Source: Actinomycetes bacterium (GTDB lineage: Bacteria > Actinomycetota > Acidimicrobiia > Acidimicrobiales > JAMCPL01). Taken from it: a DNA stretch of 35,958 nt. Below the pieces are notes generated by a model. The model made no database searches and was not told the origin of the DNA. It saw only the letters and a program-made list of their open reading frames with translations. The position numbers and the translations under genes were made by a program. Shown piece by piece: positions 25,806 through 34,078 of this stretch (positions within the stretch are counted from its first letter, which is position 1; each line of letters opens with the position of its first letter). The stretch spans positions 1 through 35,958 of the forward strand of contig JAJZWK010000003.1 in the NCBI GenBank assembly GCA_021846725.1, given 5' to 3'.

Positions 25806-26621
25806 TCAGACCGGCAAATTTGTGATCAACCCATCCACGATTGCCCGTACAGCTGATCTGCCAGAACTGCCAGAGTTGTCAGAGCCGCTCAATTCACCGA
25901 CAGAGCACTCAGGCCAAGCAAGGTAGTCAAGCGAAGCTACGTGTTCCACAAGCCATGCCTGCAATTCTATCGTGCTTAGAGGCTCAGTCTCTCTGGCCAA
26001 CTCGATATACGGTGCCAGACAGGGTATCCACTCACCAGGTTCCCACCGTAGCGGTAGCATCGTCTGGAACCATACACCATTCCTGGTCCTACGCTGAGAA
26101 ATACCTACCACCTTACGCGTCCCACAAAAAACCTCACCAGGACCAGTAGAGGCAAAACATACCAATGATCCCCACTCTCCAGGCATCAGACGCCCTTCGT
26201 GCATTCTTATGTCTTGCAACCCGAAGCTCTTCAAGGTTTTTACCCATATACTTCCCACCCAAAAAGATGACCTCAATATATCATGATCAAATAGAACATC
26301 ACTCTTGGGCAACCAGAAGTCTACCCATAGTTGCTCGGCAGGAGCTATATACACCGCACCACCACCCGTAGAGCGGCTAACCACGTCAATCCCCCTGTCC
26401 TCACAATCAAAGAAATCATGCCAACTGCTACCGTTGGATTCAATATGCCTAGATATTTTCAAACTTTGACTACTTCCAAATACTATCGCTGCATGGGATA
26501 CATCACTGAATGACACTACCCTCTCATGTATCAATTCCAGTGGAGGCCACCGCTCATGGAGTTGGGCAGCAGTACCCGACCTTGTCTCTATTCTCCATAT
26601 CGAATCATCTCTAGTAGTCAT
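25806..26621 (-). CDS. Lipoate--protein ligase A family protein
   Basis: A BPL/LplA-type catalytic domain is visible: SRSTGGGAVYIAPAEQLWV is the nucleotide and lipoyl-binding loop (RRxxGGG-like), and GTRKVVGISQRR contains the conserved lysine that contacts the lipoyl or octanoyl carbonyl. Family members transfer lipoate or octanoate to dehydrogenase E2 and GcvH proteins. At 271 residues it matches the short LplA/octanoyltransferase type; which reaction it performs is not clear from sequence. A Ser/Gly insert (about GELSGSDNSGSSGRS) lies near the C-terminus. The ATG at 26621 overlaps the stop of a possible leader ORF (TGATG). It is upstream of mraZ on the same strand. Confidence 0.8.
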   Translation of the reverse strand: MTTRDDSIWRIETRSGTAAQLHERWPPLELIHERVVSFSDVSHAAIVFGSSQSLKISRHIESNGSSWHDFFDCEDRGIDVVSRSTGGGAVYIAPAEQLWVDFWLPKSDVLFDHDILRSSFWVGSIWVKTLKSFGLQDIRMHEGRLMPGEWGSLVCFASTGPGEVFCGTRKVVGISQRRTRNGVWFQTMLPLRWEPGEWIPCLAPYIELARETEPLSTIELQAWLVEHVASLDYLAWPECSVGELSGSDNSGSSGRSAVRAIVDGLITNLPV

Positions 26622-26680
26622 CAATGCTTGCTATCAATATTGTCTAATAGGACGAATACTAATTCGATGTATTTAGTAGT

Positions 26681-26730
26681 CTGCCCTGTAAATAGTGTGA
26701 CATTATCCGGCAAATCAGGAACATCATCTG
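26681..26730 (-). repeat. Dispersed 50-bp repeat, copy B
   Basis: The minus strand reads CAGATGATGTTCCTG, then GCCGGATAATGTCACAC, aligning with copies A and C. It lies 60-110 bp upstream of the lplA-family start, inside a 41-codon frame (GTG at 26746) whose TGA overlaps that ATG. Confidence 0.4.
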
Positions 26731-26805
26731 ACTGGTGGAAAACCACGGTTATCTGTAGGAAAAACTACTAGTGATGTCTGATGTTAGCAAGAAGGAGCAT
26801 AACAG

Positions 26806-27342
26806 CTAAGCGCTCAACGACTCCTCATCCAAATACTGCATCCACTCTTCAGGAGTATTACCACTGACAGCGATAAGCCACACCTTTCTCTTTGGAACAG
26901 TCGGCATTTTCGCGAGTACGAACCCCACCTCATGGGGCAATCTATCTGTCTTACGCATATTACAGTGCTTGCATGCAGCAACCACATTATCCCACGAATG
27001 ACGACCCCCCTTGCTACGAGGAACAACGTGATCTATGCTTTCTGCTGGTTTACCGCAGTACTGACATCTACCATGATCTCGCGCAAAGAGCGTACGCCGG
27101 TTCAATGCTACTCCCCTATCATGGGGTACACGCACATAATGTGACAGCCTGACTATAGATGGCTCCGGAAAAGTAAAACTTTCCGACCGATAAAATCTAC
27201 TCGTCGGATGGATAAGTTCAGCCTTGGTCGCTATCACAAGGAGTAGAGCCCGTCGAGACGACACCACCGCTATCGGCTCATAGGTGGCATTCAATACTAA
27301 TGCACGTCTACCATTACTGGCACCCACACCGTCATATCCCAT
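26806..27342 (-). CDS. HNH endonuclease family protein
   Basis: The 178-residue protein has a zinc-stabilised HNH domain: C93-x2-C96 (CQYCGKP), IDHVVPRSKGG with His105, a central Asn119, then C124-x2-C127-N (CKHCNMRKTD). The N-terminal half, with RRALVLNATYEPIAVVS, matches the widespread actinobacterial HNH type that stands alone outside mobile elements. Its physiological role is not established. The ATG at 27342 is preferred; the frame runs open further upstream but that part is not family-like. There is no clear ribosome binding site, so a leaderless transcript is possible. Confidence 0.88.
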   Translation of the reverse strand: MGYDGVGASNGRRALVLNATYEPIAVVSSRRALLLVIATKAELIHPTSRFYRSESFTFPEPSIVRLSHYVRVPHDRGVALNRRTLFARDHGRCQYCGKPAESIDHVVPRSKGGRHSWDNVVAACKHCNMRKTDRLPHEVGFVLAKMPTVPKRKVWLIAVSGNTPEEWMQYLDEESLSA

Positions 27343-27403
27343 GATAAATATAATAACACATCCACCTGCTACAATGTAGGCAAATATTGTACATTTTATA
27401 TTT

Positions 27404-27964
27404 TTATCCAGCCAGCCAGGCTGGCGATGACTCAAGTAAATAGTTACTCACAGCCAGACACTTATCAAGCACGTCACAGAGCGTCTCCTCTCCTGAAAGG
27501 ATCTTGGAGAGAGACACGGGATGACTGGCCACTATGGTGAGTCTACGTTCAGCGCCATCGGTAGCAGAGGCATAAGAATCAATAGCCGACACCTCCAACG
27601 GTAACTCTATACCTCCTATACCCGCTAAGTCAATAGCCAGACGCAACAGGTCAGGACCATTTGGTAGCGGGGGTAATGACCAGTTGAACGAGAGGGGAAA
27701 TTCAAAGCCACTGGGTGGATCAGCATCATCAGGCAAATCCATCACAGCATCTTCAAATGCCAATAATACCCTAGGGTCTACCTCTAACGACAAGTGAAGA
27801 TCAATAGGTCCGCCACACCCGGCTTCAGGATGCAAATCCACCTCCCAGGTCTGTTGTAATGAGTAAGTCTCCACAAAGTGACGCTCATCATGTATATGAA
27901 ACCCATGATCAGCGGAATGATCCTTCAATTCAGCCACAAAGCCTGGAACGTCAATTACTGCCAT
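27404..27964 (-). CDS. Conserved-looking hypothetical protein
   Basis: This 186-residue soluble, acidic protein has no motif I can name. It starts MAVIDVPGFVAELKDHSADH and has a HPEAGCGGPIDLHLSLEVDP stretch, then LPDDADPPSGFEFPLSF. The codon pattern and lack of low complexity argue that it is real, and I have the impression of similar actinobacterial proteins, without being able to check. No signal peptide or membrane segment is seen. It is followed 61 bp downstream by the HNH gene on the same strand. Confidence 0.7.
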   Translation of the reverse strand: MAVIDVPGFVAELKDHSADHGFHIHDERHFVETYSLQQTWEVDLHPEAGCGGPIDLHLSLEVDPRVLLAFEDAVMDLPDDADPPSGFEFPLSFNWSLPPLPNGPDLLRLAIDLAGIGGIELPLEVSAIDSYASATDGAERRLTIVASHPVSLSKILSGEETLCDVLDKCLAVSNYLLESSPAWLAG

Positions 27965-28270
27965 ATATACAGTCTAACACCTTACCAATCAATTGACCGG
28001 CAATAAACTATAGGAATGGTCGACAAATTACTCAGGAAGAGTCAAGTAGCCCATCTTATAAATTGACGTAACATTGTCCGCCCAACTAAAGGCATCATCT
28101 GGGGCAAAATCAAAGACAAAGGCATAACCAGTCATTACGTTGAGGATGCGCAATAATCTGGCGAAATATTGCGAGGCGAATATGGTCAAGCACGTTACCC
28201 CAAGGGCGATATCTGGCTGGCGAGAATCCAAACCACTAAAATTAACTGATAGGCTAACGGTAACAGCGAG
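27965..28270. other. 306-bp divergent intergenic region
   Basis: It separates the minus-strand hypothetical gene from the plus-strand phosphatase gene and should carry promoters for both, though none is clear. It contains repeat copy C and a 67-codon minus-strand frame (28028-28231) with no known domain, which I do not call as a gene. Confidence 0.5.
28052..28101 (-). repeat. Dispersed 50-bp repeat, copy C
   Basis: The minus strand reads CAGATGATG, then GGCGGACAATGTTACG; it aligns with copy B at 29 of 50 positions by hand count. It is the weakest copy, upstream of the hypothetical gene at 27404-27964. Confidence 0.35.
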
Positions 28271-29059
28271 ATGACAGATATACCTTACAATGCAAACGAC
28301 GCAGACAGATGGATGCTCGACATATTCGAGGAAGTAGTAAGAGCTATCCTTAAAGCACTGAACTCAGTGACAGAAAGATCGTCTTTAGGGAAGAGACCCG
28401 GCCAATACAGGATCGATCTTGCTGCAGATGCTGCCGCTATCGAAATACTACATAGCAACCGGTTCACCACTCTTTCAGAGGAGAGTGGAATTACATCTCC
28501 TGACAATGCAATAGACGATATAACTATTGTCATAGACCCCATTGATGGATCGACCAACGCTGCTCATGGCATCCCGTGGTATGCCACCAGCATATGTGCA
28601 ATAGGAGCAGATGGGCCGCGTGTTGCACTCGTATCAAACTTGGCCAACGGAGATACCTACCGTGCAATAAATGGTCTTGGAGCATGGAAGAATGGAGAGC
28701 GAATTACCACTTCAAGCTGCCATATATTCACAGAATCGATAGTAGGCTTGTCTGGGTTCCCCGGCAAATACCTTGGGTGGTCACAGTATCGTGCCCTGGG
28801 TGCAGCTGCATTGGATATCTGTCTGGTAGCGGAAGGAGCACTGGATTGTTATGGATCGGTTGGCCTTGCTCATCTCGGAGTATGGGACTATATTGCAGGT
28901 AAATTAATTTGCGAAGAGGCAGGTGGATGCATGCGTGATACGGATGGAAGTAACATAGTAGCCCTGGATCACACAACCAGACACGCTATTATTGCTGCTG
29001 CCAATCGTACGCTACTGGATCAATTCTACGACAGGATAAAGAAGGTAAACCAAGCATGA
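28271..29059 (+). CDS. Inositol monophosphatase-family (SuhB-like) phosphatase
   Basis: Mg-dependent phosphatase fold of the IMPase/FBPase/HisN superfamily. The metal-binding motif VIDPIDGSTNAAHG and the C-terminal WDYIAGKLICEEAGG are both intact, and EESG is the upstream metal ligand. The length, 262 residues, is typical. Substrates in the family include inositol phosphates, histidinol phosphate and fructose-1,6-bisphosphate; the sequence does not decide between them. Its TGA overlaps the ATG of the GH5 gene (ATGA), so the two are translationally coupled, which hints at a shared pathway. Confidence 0.92.
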   Translation: MTDIPYNANDADRWMLDIFEEVVRAILKALNSVTERSSLGKRPGQYRIDLAADAAAIEILHSNRFTTLSEESGITSPDNAIDDITIVIDPIDGSTNAAHGIPWYATSICAIGADGPRVALVSNLANGDTYRAINGLGAWKNGERITTSSCHIFTESIVGLSGFPGKYLGWSQYRALGAAALDICLVAEGALDCYGSVGLAHLGVWDYIAGKLICEEAGGCMRDTDGSNIVALDHTTRHAIIAAANRTLLDQFYDRIKKVNQA

Positions 29060-30645
29060 CCAAACCATTACATATACCCAGGTACACCGCACTAGCTATT
29101 TTGGTATCTTTGCTGTCAGCCGTGACACTGGCGGCTTGCTCGACCGGTACAAAAACCCCTCAAAGTCGCCAAGATGTCCCTTATTCACTTTTCAAATCAT
29201 CGAATTCGAGTGGAATAGATTGGCCAAAGGGGCCACTTAACACCTCAGGGAGGTTTATCATCGACAGCACGGGACGTGTCGTAATCCTTCATGGTGTAAA
29301 TGAAGTATACAAAGTCCCACCCTACTGTCCTCAGAATACAGCTTGGGGAATAGAACCTGCTGATGCCTCATTGATGCACAACCTCGGTTTTGACATAGTA
29401 CGCCTTGGTTACCTATGGGAAGGATTCGAACCGCAGCAAGGTAAGTTCAATTACAACTATTTGAATTGCCTTCAGCGTACAGAGAGCATGCTGGCAAATC
29501 AGCATATATTCACTCTGATAGATAGCCATCAAGATTTATATACACAGAAATTTGGAGGAGAGGGATTTCCTCAGTGGGCTGTTCACAATCACCACCTCAG
29601 CCTCTCAGTAAACAGGCCGTTTCCAGGTAACCAACTCTCCAGGGCGGTCACAGCAGCGTTTGACGGACTATGGGAGAACCGTGGAGAGGTATGGCAATCC
29701 TATGCGCAGGCATGGGGTAAAGTAGCAGCATATTTCAAGAATGATCCGATGGTACTCGGATATGATATAATGAACGAGCCATGGCCAGCCAAGTTCATTG
29801 GCTCACCCGTTACATTCGACACAGAGTATCTGGAGCCATTCGAGACAATGAGTGCTCAAGCCATAAGGAGCAACGATCCACATCACATAATTTTTTACGA
29901 GCCACCAGTCACATTCAATGGTGGAGTACCCTCAAGTTTTACTCCTCCACCGCCTAGCCTGGACCCGGTGGGGTTCTCCTTTCACAACTACTGCCTCACC
30001 CATGGCGAGTTCAGTAATCCCTACACTGCAGCCCGGTTATCCCTCTGCTATGAACAGTTCAACCATGTCGACTCTAATGCTCTTTCAGCCTACTCTTCAA
30101 TGGGTGGAGTTCCATTAATGACGGAATTTGGAGCTACTTTTTATACTCCAGAAATATCCAAGGACGTCCAGCTCGCAAGTCAGGACATGGTAGGTTGGAT
30201 ATACTGGCAATTCAAGGCGTCCGGAGATATAACTACACGCAGCTATGCCTCCGACCATGGGAAATGTCCCAAAAATTCTCCAGAAAGCCTCTTCCGTGAT
30301 GACTGCATAATCACCAGCCTACACAGGAAAAAAGCAACTGCGCTCTCACAACCATATCCGGCAGCTATTGCTGGTGTTCCCACCTCGTATGGCTACAACC
30401 CTTCTACAGGCATTTTCCACCTTAGCTATAGCGTAACCAAAAAAATAAATGCCCCTACTCTTGTATATACCTCTGTTGCACTCCATTATCCACATGGATA
30501 TTCAGTACACGTGGTTGGAGCTACCACAAAAGGTTCATCGCAAAGAACAACTTGTTCCAACTGGCTCGAGTTCCACAATCTGGCAGATGCCACCAGTGTA
30601 ACGGTGACACTTACTCCTTCGCACGACAGTAAAACTTGTTCTTAA
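29056..30645 (+). CDS. GH5 endoglycoceramidase-like secreted lipoprotein
   Basis: Residues 1-28 are a lipoprotein signal (hydrophobic run, then LAAC with Cys28), so the enzyme should be anchored outside the membrane. The rest is a glycoside hydrolase family 5 barrel: RVVILHGVNEVYK, LGFDIVRLGYLWEGFEP, LIDSHQDLY, then the acid/base Glu241 in YDIMNEPWP and the nucleophile Glu357 in MTEFGATF. These blocks match the endoglycoceramidase and related glycolipidase branch of GH5. A C-terminal beta-sandwich-like region (from about 430) is also usual there. Known members cut the bond between oligosaccharide and ceramide or other lipid glycosides; the natural substrate here is unknown. It is coupled to the upstream phosphatase gene. 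Confidence 0.88.
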   Translation: MTKPLHIPRYTALAILVSLLSAVTLAACSTGTKTPQSRQDVPYSLFKSSNSSGIDWPKGPLNTSGRFIIDSTGRVVILHGVNEVYKVPPYCPQNTAWGIEPADASLMHNLGFDIVRLGYLWEGFEPQQGKFNYNYLNCLQRTESMLANQHIFTLIDSHQDLYTQKFGGEGFPQWAVHNHHLSLSVNRPFPGNQLSRAVTAAFDGLWENRGEVWQSYAQAWGKVAAYFKNDPMVLGYDIMNEPWPAKFIGSPVTFDTEYLEPFETMSAQAIRSNDPHHIIFYEPPVTFNGGVPSSFTPPPPSLDPVGFSFHNYCLTHGEFSNPYTAARLSLCYEQFNHVDSNALSAYSSMGGVPLMTEFGATFYTPEISKDVQLASQDMVGWIYWQFKASGDITTRSYASDHGKCPKNSPESLFRDDCIITSLHRKKATALSQPYPAAIAGVPTSYGYNPSTGIFHLSYSVTKKINAPTLVYTSVALHYPHGYSVHVVGATTKGSSQRTTCSNWLEFHNLADATSVTVTLTPSHDSKTCS

Positions 30646-30654
30646 TGGCAATAT

Positions 30655-30673
30655 TCACCACTCTTGATGGTGA
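30655..30673. terminator. Stem-loop after the GH5 gene
   Basis: TCACCA and TGGTGA form a perfect 6-bp stem with a 7-nt loop, about 10 bp past the GH5 stop. There is no T-tract, so it is a weak terminator candidate in a convergent region of about 180 bp that otherwise shows no gene. Confidence 0.3.
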
Positions 30674-30826
30674 GGTGTGTTCCTGTCGGTCAAGATTGCT
30701 AGTCATCATGGTACCTTTCCAACACAGATGCAGAGTTATACATCGACCACAATACTAAGAACAAAATAGGAGCATAGCCCACACGGACACAGAGGTAATG
30801 ACAGCCTCATGAATTGATTGACTAGA

Positions 30827-32122
30827 TTATGCTGACTGAGCTGGGTGGAAGGGACAGTTTGGATCCTCTGCAAGTGGATCACCATAAGCAGCAAATGCCT
30901 GGGCACGTGATCCTCCACAGATATCACGATACTCGCAGATACCACACCTCCCTCCGTAACCAGAAGGAGATCTCAGTAGATTGAGTAACTCGGACTCTCT
31001 ATATATATCAACGATAGAAGAGTCCTTCACGTTACCAGCAACCATTGGCAGGAATCCACTGGGCAACACTTCCCCTGTATGCGATATAAAGACTACACCA
31101 TAGCCATCACCGACCACCAGAGGACGACGGGCAGGGCCACTATGTATGCTTTCACCCAAGCTACGACCATCACCTAAATTGTCCCCATCGCTCCGCGTAC
31201 GGCCAAGGGTACCGGCTGAAGTGGAACTGGAAATACTGGCAGAACCAGAATTGTCTGCATGGCTAGGAGTGTCGAATGGAAACATATCTTCGACATCCTT
31301 CATCAGCTGGGCATATAGAGGGGTACTGGGCACCATATTGTATCCGGCCTCTCGCTGAACAAGTATTCTCCTGAATTGTGGCGCTTCAGTACTCTTGACC
31401 GGCATTACCTTGGATATCTCAGCCAAGAATAAAAGCACATCTTCGACCTGCTCTGCACTGAGTGGCGTAAGTAAACGCCCTCTCCCTGTTGGAACCAGGA
31501 AGAATAAGCTCCAGAGTCCAGCCGGTATAGAGCTTACCAGTCGAAGGATGCCCGGCAACTGATCTACGGTTTCACTGGTAACTGTAGTGTTCACCTGTAG
31601 ATGAAAACCCAGATCGACCGCCTCCCTGCAAGCATTTACAGTCAAGTCAAACGAACCAGGAACCTTACGGAAGCTATCATGTGACTCTGCCGAAGCACCA
31701 TCGATAGAAAACGAAACAGCGGTGGCCCCGGCAAGTCGTAACTCTGCTAGGTTCCTGCGTGTGGCCAACGGGGTACCAGATGGTGACACGGCCATCCGCA
31801 ACGAGAGTTTCGTGCCATAAGATACTATGTCAGCAAGATCAGGCCGTTTGAAAGGATCTCCACCGGTAAGTACTACTATAGGCCTGGGAGCTCCCAGAGC
31901 CGCCAAATCGTCAAGTACTTTCGTTACCTCAACGGTAGAGAGTTCATCTGGATCCCTCCATGATCTCGATTCTGCACGGCAATGTATACAAGCCAGATCG
32001 CAGGCTCGCGTGAGTTCCCACAGGACCAAAAATGGTCTCACCCCCCTGTCGAAATGAAGCTGGCGGTAAGGTACTGCTTTGAGAGCTGTGCCTGACATAA
32101 CGCCTGGTGCATGGGTAGGCAC
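30827..32122 (-). CDS. Radical SAM/SPASM domain protein
   Basis: The 4Fe-4S motif C41-x3-C45-x2-C48 is in WELTRACDLACIHCRAESR, followed by VVLTGGDPFKRPD and SFSIDGASAESHD, core radical SAM elements. The C-terminal SPASM-type region has CGICEYRDICGG and a final DPNC. The RPFLVLWELTRACDLAC lead is like the TIGR04053-type family and heme-pathway AhbC/AhbD enzymes; the exact function is unknown. A Ser/Gly-rich linker (about residues 285-330) interrupts the region before SPASM. The start is GTG at 32122 with an AGGAAA ribosome binding site, right after the membrane protein gene, so they are cotranscribed. Confidence 0.88.
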   Translation of the reverse strand: MPTHAPGVMSGTALKAVPYRQLHFDRGVRPFLVLWELTRACDLACIHCRAESRSWRDPDELSTVEVTKVLDDLAALGAPRPIVVLTGGDPFKRPDLADIVSYGTKLSLRMAVSPSGTPLATRRNLAELRLAGATAVSFSIDGASAESHDSFRKVPGSFDLTVNACREAVDLGFHLQVNTTVTSETVDQLPGILRLVSSIPAGLWSLFFLVPTGRGRLLTPLSAEQVEDVLLFLAEISKVMPVKSTEAPQFRRILVQREAGYNMVPSTPLYAQLMKDVEDMFPFDTPSHADNSGSASISSSTSAGTLGRTRSDGDNLGDGRSLGESIHSGPARRPLVVGDGYGVVFISHTGEVLPSGFLPMVAGNVKDSSIVDIYRESELLNLLRSPSGYGGRCGICEYRDICGGSRAQAFAAYGDPLAEDPNCPFHPAQSA

Positions 32123-32127
32123 TATGA

Positions 32128-32754
32128 CTATTTCCTATCTGGACACGTATCCGGATACGAGGCCACCTGATCTGGCTCAATTGACTTGCCGGAAGGCTTC
32201 CTGTCGGGTAACGAATTTACTTTTTTGCGCTCTTGCGACAGCGGAGAGAGAGTAAAGAGTGCAGAAGCATCCCGCAACCGCACCGGAGAACCGCTTATAC
32301 CGGTCATCTTGTATACATTGGTAATTGACCTCAGTATCACTGCCCTGGCAAGCCAGAAAAAGAAAATACTCCCCGGGATTTCAGCCAGAAATGCAGTAGA
32401 CAACGTTACCCATTCTCCTCTCTTTCCAAGAGATGTAATAACATCAAACCAAGCATCGGTAGCCAGCATGGTGCCCGCGACTATGGCCGTTAGTACCATA
32501 ATCTGCTTACGGAACCATGCAGCCCAAGCAGTGTAGGCCATAACAATCATAAGTACTACATCAAATCCCACCCACAGTAACGTCCAATGGCGTGCTGTGT
32601 ACCTTATAGGTAGCTTGATAGCCAGGAAAACTGTCCAGGGGATCAAACCGGCAACCACTGCAATCAGCGCTACCGACACCAGCCTGCTGAACTGGAGAAG
32701 ATCTATATCGTGATGGCTGCGCTCCCCCTGTGGCTTATGGCCTTGAATATCCAT
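32128..32754 (-). CDS. Four-helix integral membrane protein of unknown function
   Basis: The 208-residue protein has about four membrane helices between residues 22 and 145 (VALIAVVAGLIPWTVFLAI is the first), with conserved-looking acidic and aromatic residues in LLWVGFDVVLM and LATDAWFDVITS. A hydrophilic Ser/Lys/Pro-rich tail of ~55 residues follows. I have the impression of similar actinobacterial proteins with a DAWFD motif, but know no function. It lies between purD and the radical SAM gene with gaps of a few bases. Confidence 0.75.
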   Translation of the reverse strand: MDIQGHKPQGERSHHDIDLLQFSRLVSVALIAVVAGLIPWTVFLAIKLPIRYTARHWTLLWVGFDVVLMIVMAYTAWAAWFRKQIMVLTAIVAGTMLATDAWFDVITSLGKRGEWVTLSTAFLAEIPGSIFFFWLARAVILRSITNVYKMTGISGSPVRLRDASALFTLSPLSQERKKVNSLPDRKPSGKSIEPDQVASYPDTCPDRK

Positions 32755-32761
32755 AAGTTAA

Positions 32762-34063
32762 TTATACCAGCGCAATGTCCTTTCGATACTCCAGCGAACC
32801 ATCTACAACCGATTCAATCACGCCATATACCCTCTCTCTGGCATCTGCCAGAATAGGTGCACAAGTTGCAAATGCAACTGCTCGAGAGGTACCAACCGTG
32901 ACAAATTGACCAGGACTTTCCTCGCAAGCTGATGAAAAATACACACTCACCCCAGTTGCTAAAGCTCGGTCGATATCCAGGCCGAATTGGTGGGGGTTGC
33001 CCTGCTTCAATGCATACTCTGGAGATACCAGATAGACTACTACCGATGACTCCCTGGCCAGCGGTATCAGAAGATCATTCAACTTCCCATGATGCATAGC
33101 GTACATGACATCCACCCAATCACCCTCGAATAATGTCATAATATTCAACCCCTCCGGATCACCAAACCTGGAGTTGAATTCTATTACCTTTGGACCTTCC
33201 TCTGTTGCGAAGAACCCGGCATTCATGCATCCAGTAAAATGACGGCCGCTTCTTGTCAAATAATGGATAGCGTCCTCGGTAATCTGGCAGGCATGTTCGT
33301 AAGTGGATTTATCGAGAAAAGGCAGTAGCCCACCTGCCATAGAATACGATCCCATACCTCCAGTACCCGGCCCGCTGTCTCCATCATAGCGATACGGATA
33401 GTCATACGTGGCAGGAGGAAATACGACCTTTTTCCCATCAGTCATAGCCTGTATGGTGAACTCTGGAGCGTCCAATCTCTCTTCCACGATCACTGCCCCA
33501 CCAGCTTGACCGGACAAAATAATACTCGAACCGTATTCGTAGGCAGCTTCGTTGTCCAGTAAATGAGGTCCTACCACCTTCACCCCCTTTCCTCCGGTCA
33601 ACCCAACGGGCTTTATTACCACCTCTCTACCATCTCTCGACATATCTGATATGGCATCCTTCAGTCCTTCTACGTCTCGAGCCAGGATATACCGTGGATT
33701 TGCCGTTGGCTCTATCTTCGAAACCACTTGTCGCGAAAATGCCTTGTTCCACTCTATCTCTGCACCATCACGAGTCGGACCAACAACTGGGATACCTTCT
33801 GCCTGCAATGCATCGACCACTCCGGCTTCCAGCGGGTTGTCACTACTCACCATAACTATATCCACAAAATGACTCGATGCATAATCTGCAATTGAGCGCG
33901 CGTCACACACATCGCCGATAGCATATTCACCACCTGTGTCGGAGACCAAATGTGCTAGAGTAGGATTTACATGTCCCATAAAGGCATAGAGCGTGCTGGA
34001 TTGAGCCATACGCATACCCAACGCACTCTCCCGCCCTCCATGACCTACTATCAGGCTTTTCAT
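32762..34063 (-). CDS. purD: Phosphoribosylamine--glycine ligase
   Basis: Second step of purine synthesis: joins glycine to phosphoribosylamine with ATP. The ATP-grasp enzyme (433 residues) begins MKSLIVGHGGRESALGMRMA and has VIKPVGLTGGKGVKVVG, GPGTGGMGSYS and VIEFNSRFGDPEGLN, the GARS signatures. Several of these differ from the common bacterial wording (GSGGREHALAW, IEFNARFGDPE) and look closer to archaeal-type or deep-branching enzymes. It follows icd by 15 bp on the same strand. Confidence 0.92.
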   Translation of the reverse strand: MKSLIVGHGGRESALGMRMAQSSTLYAFMGHVNPTLAHLVSDTGGEYAIGDVCDARSIADYASSHFVDIVMVSSDNPLEAGVVDALQAEGIPVVGPTRDGAEIEWNKAFSRQVVSKIEPTANPRYILARDVEGLKDAISDMSRDGREVVIKPVGLTGGKGVKVVGPHLLDNEAAYEYGSSIILSGQAGGAVIVEERLDAPEFTIQAMTDGKKVVFPPATYDYPYRYDGDSGPGTGGMGSYSMAGGLLPFLDKSTYEHACQITEDAIHYLTRSGRHFTGCMNAGFFATEEGPKVIEFNSRFGDPEGLNIMTLFEGDWVDVMYAMHHGKLNDLLIPLARESSVVVYLVSPEYALKQGNPHQFGLDIDRALATGVSVYFSSACEESPGQFVTVGTSRAVAFATCAPILADARERVYGVIESVVDGSLEYRKDIALV

Positions 34064-34078
34064 CCGGTCTCTATGCGC

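Noticed and set aside
28028..28231. 67-codon minus-strand ORF upstream of the phosphatase gene
   Set aside because: No ribosome binding site or family; the only signal is the shared repeat, so it is reported as a repeat, not a gene.
30736..30945. Small frame with a Cys-rich LCPCGLCSYF stretch beside the radical SAM gene, a possible RiPP precursor
   Set aside because: Most of it overlaps the 3' end of the radical SAM gene in another frame, there is no ribosome binding site, and no leader-core layout is visible.
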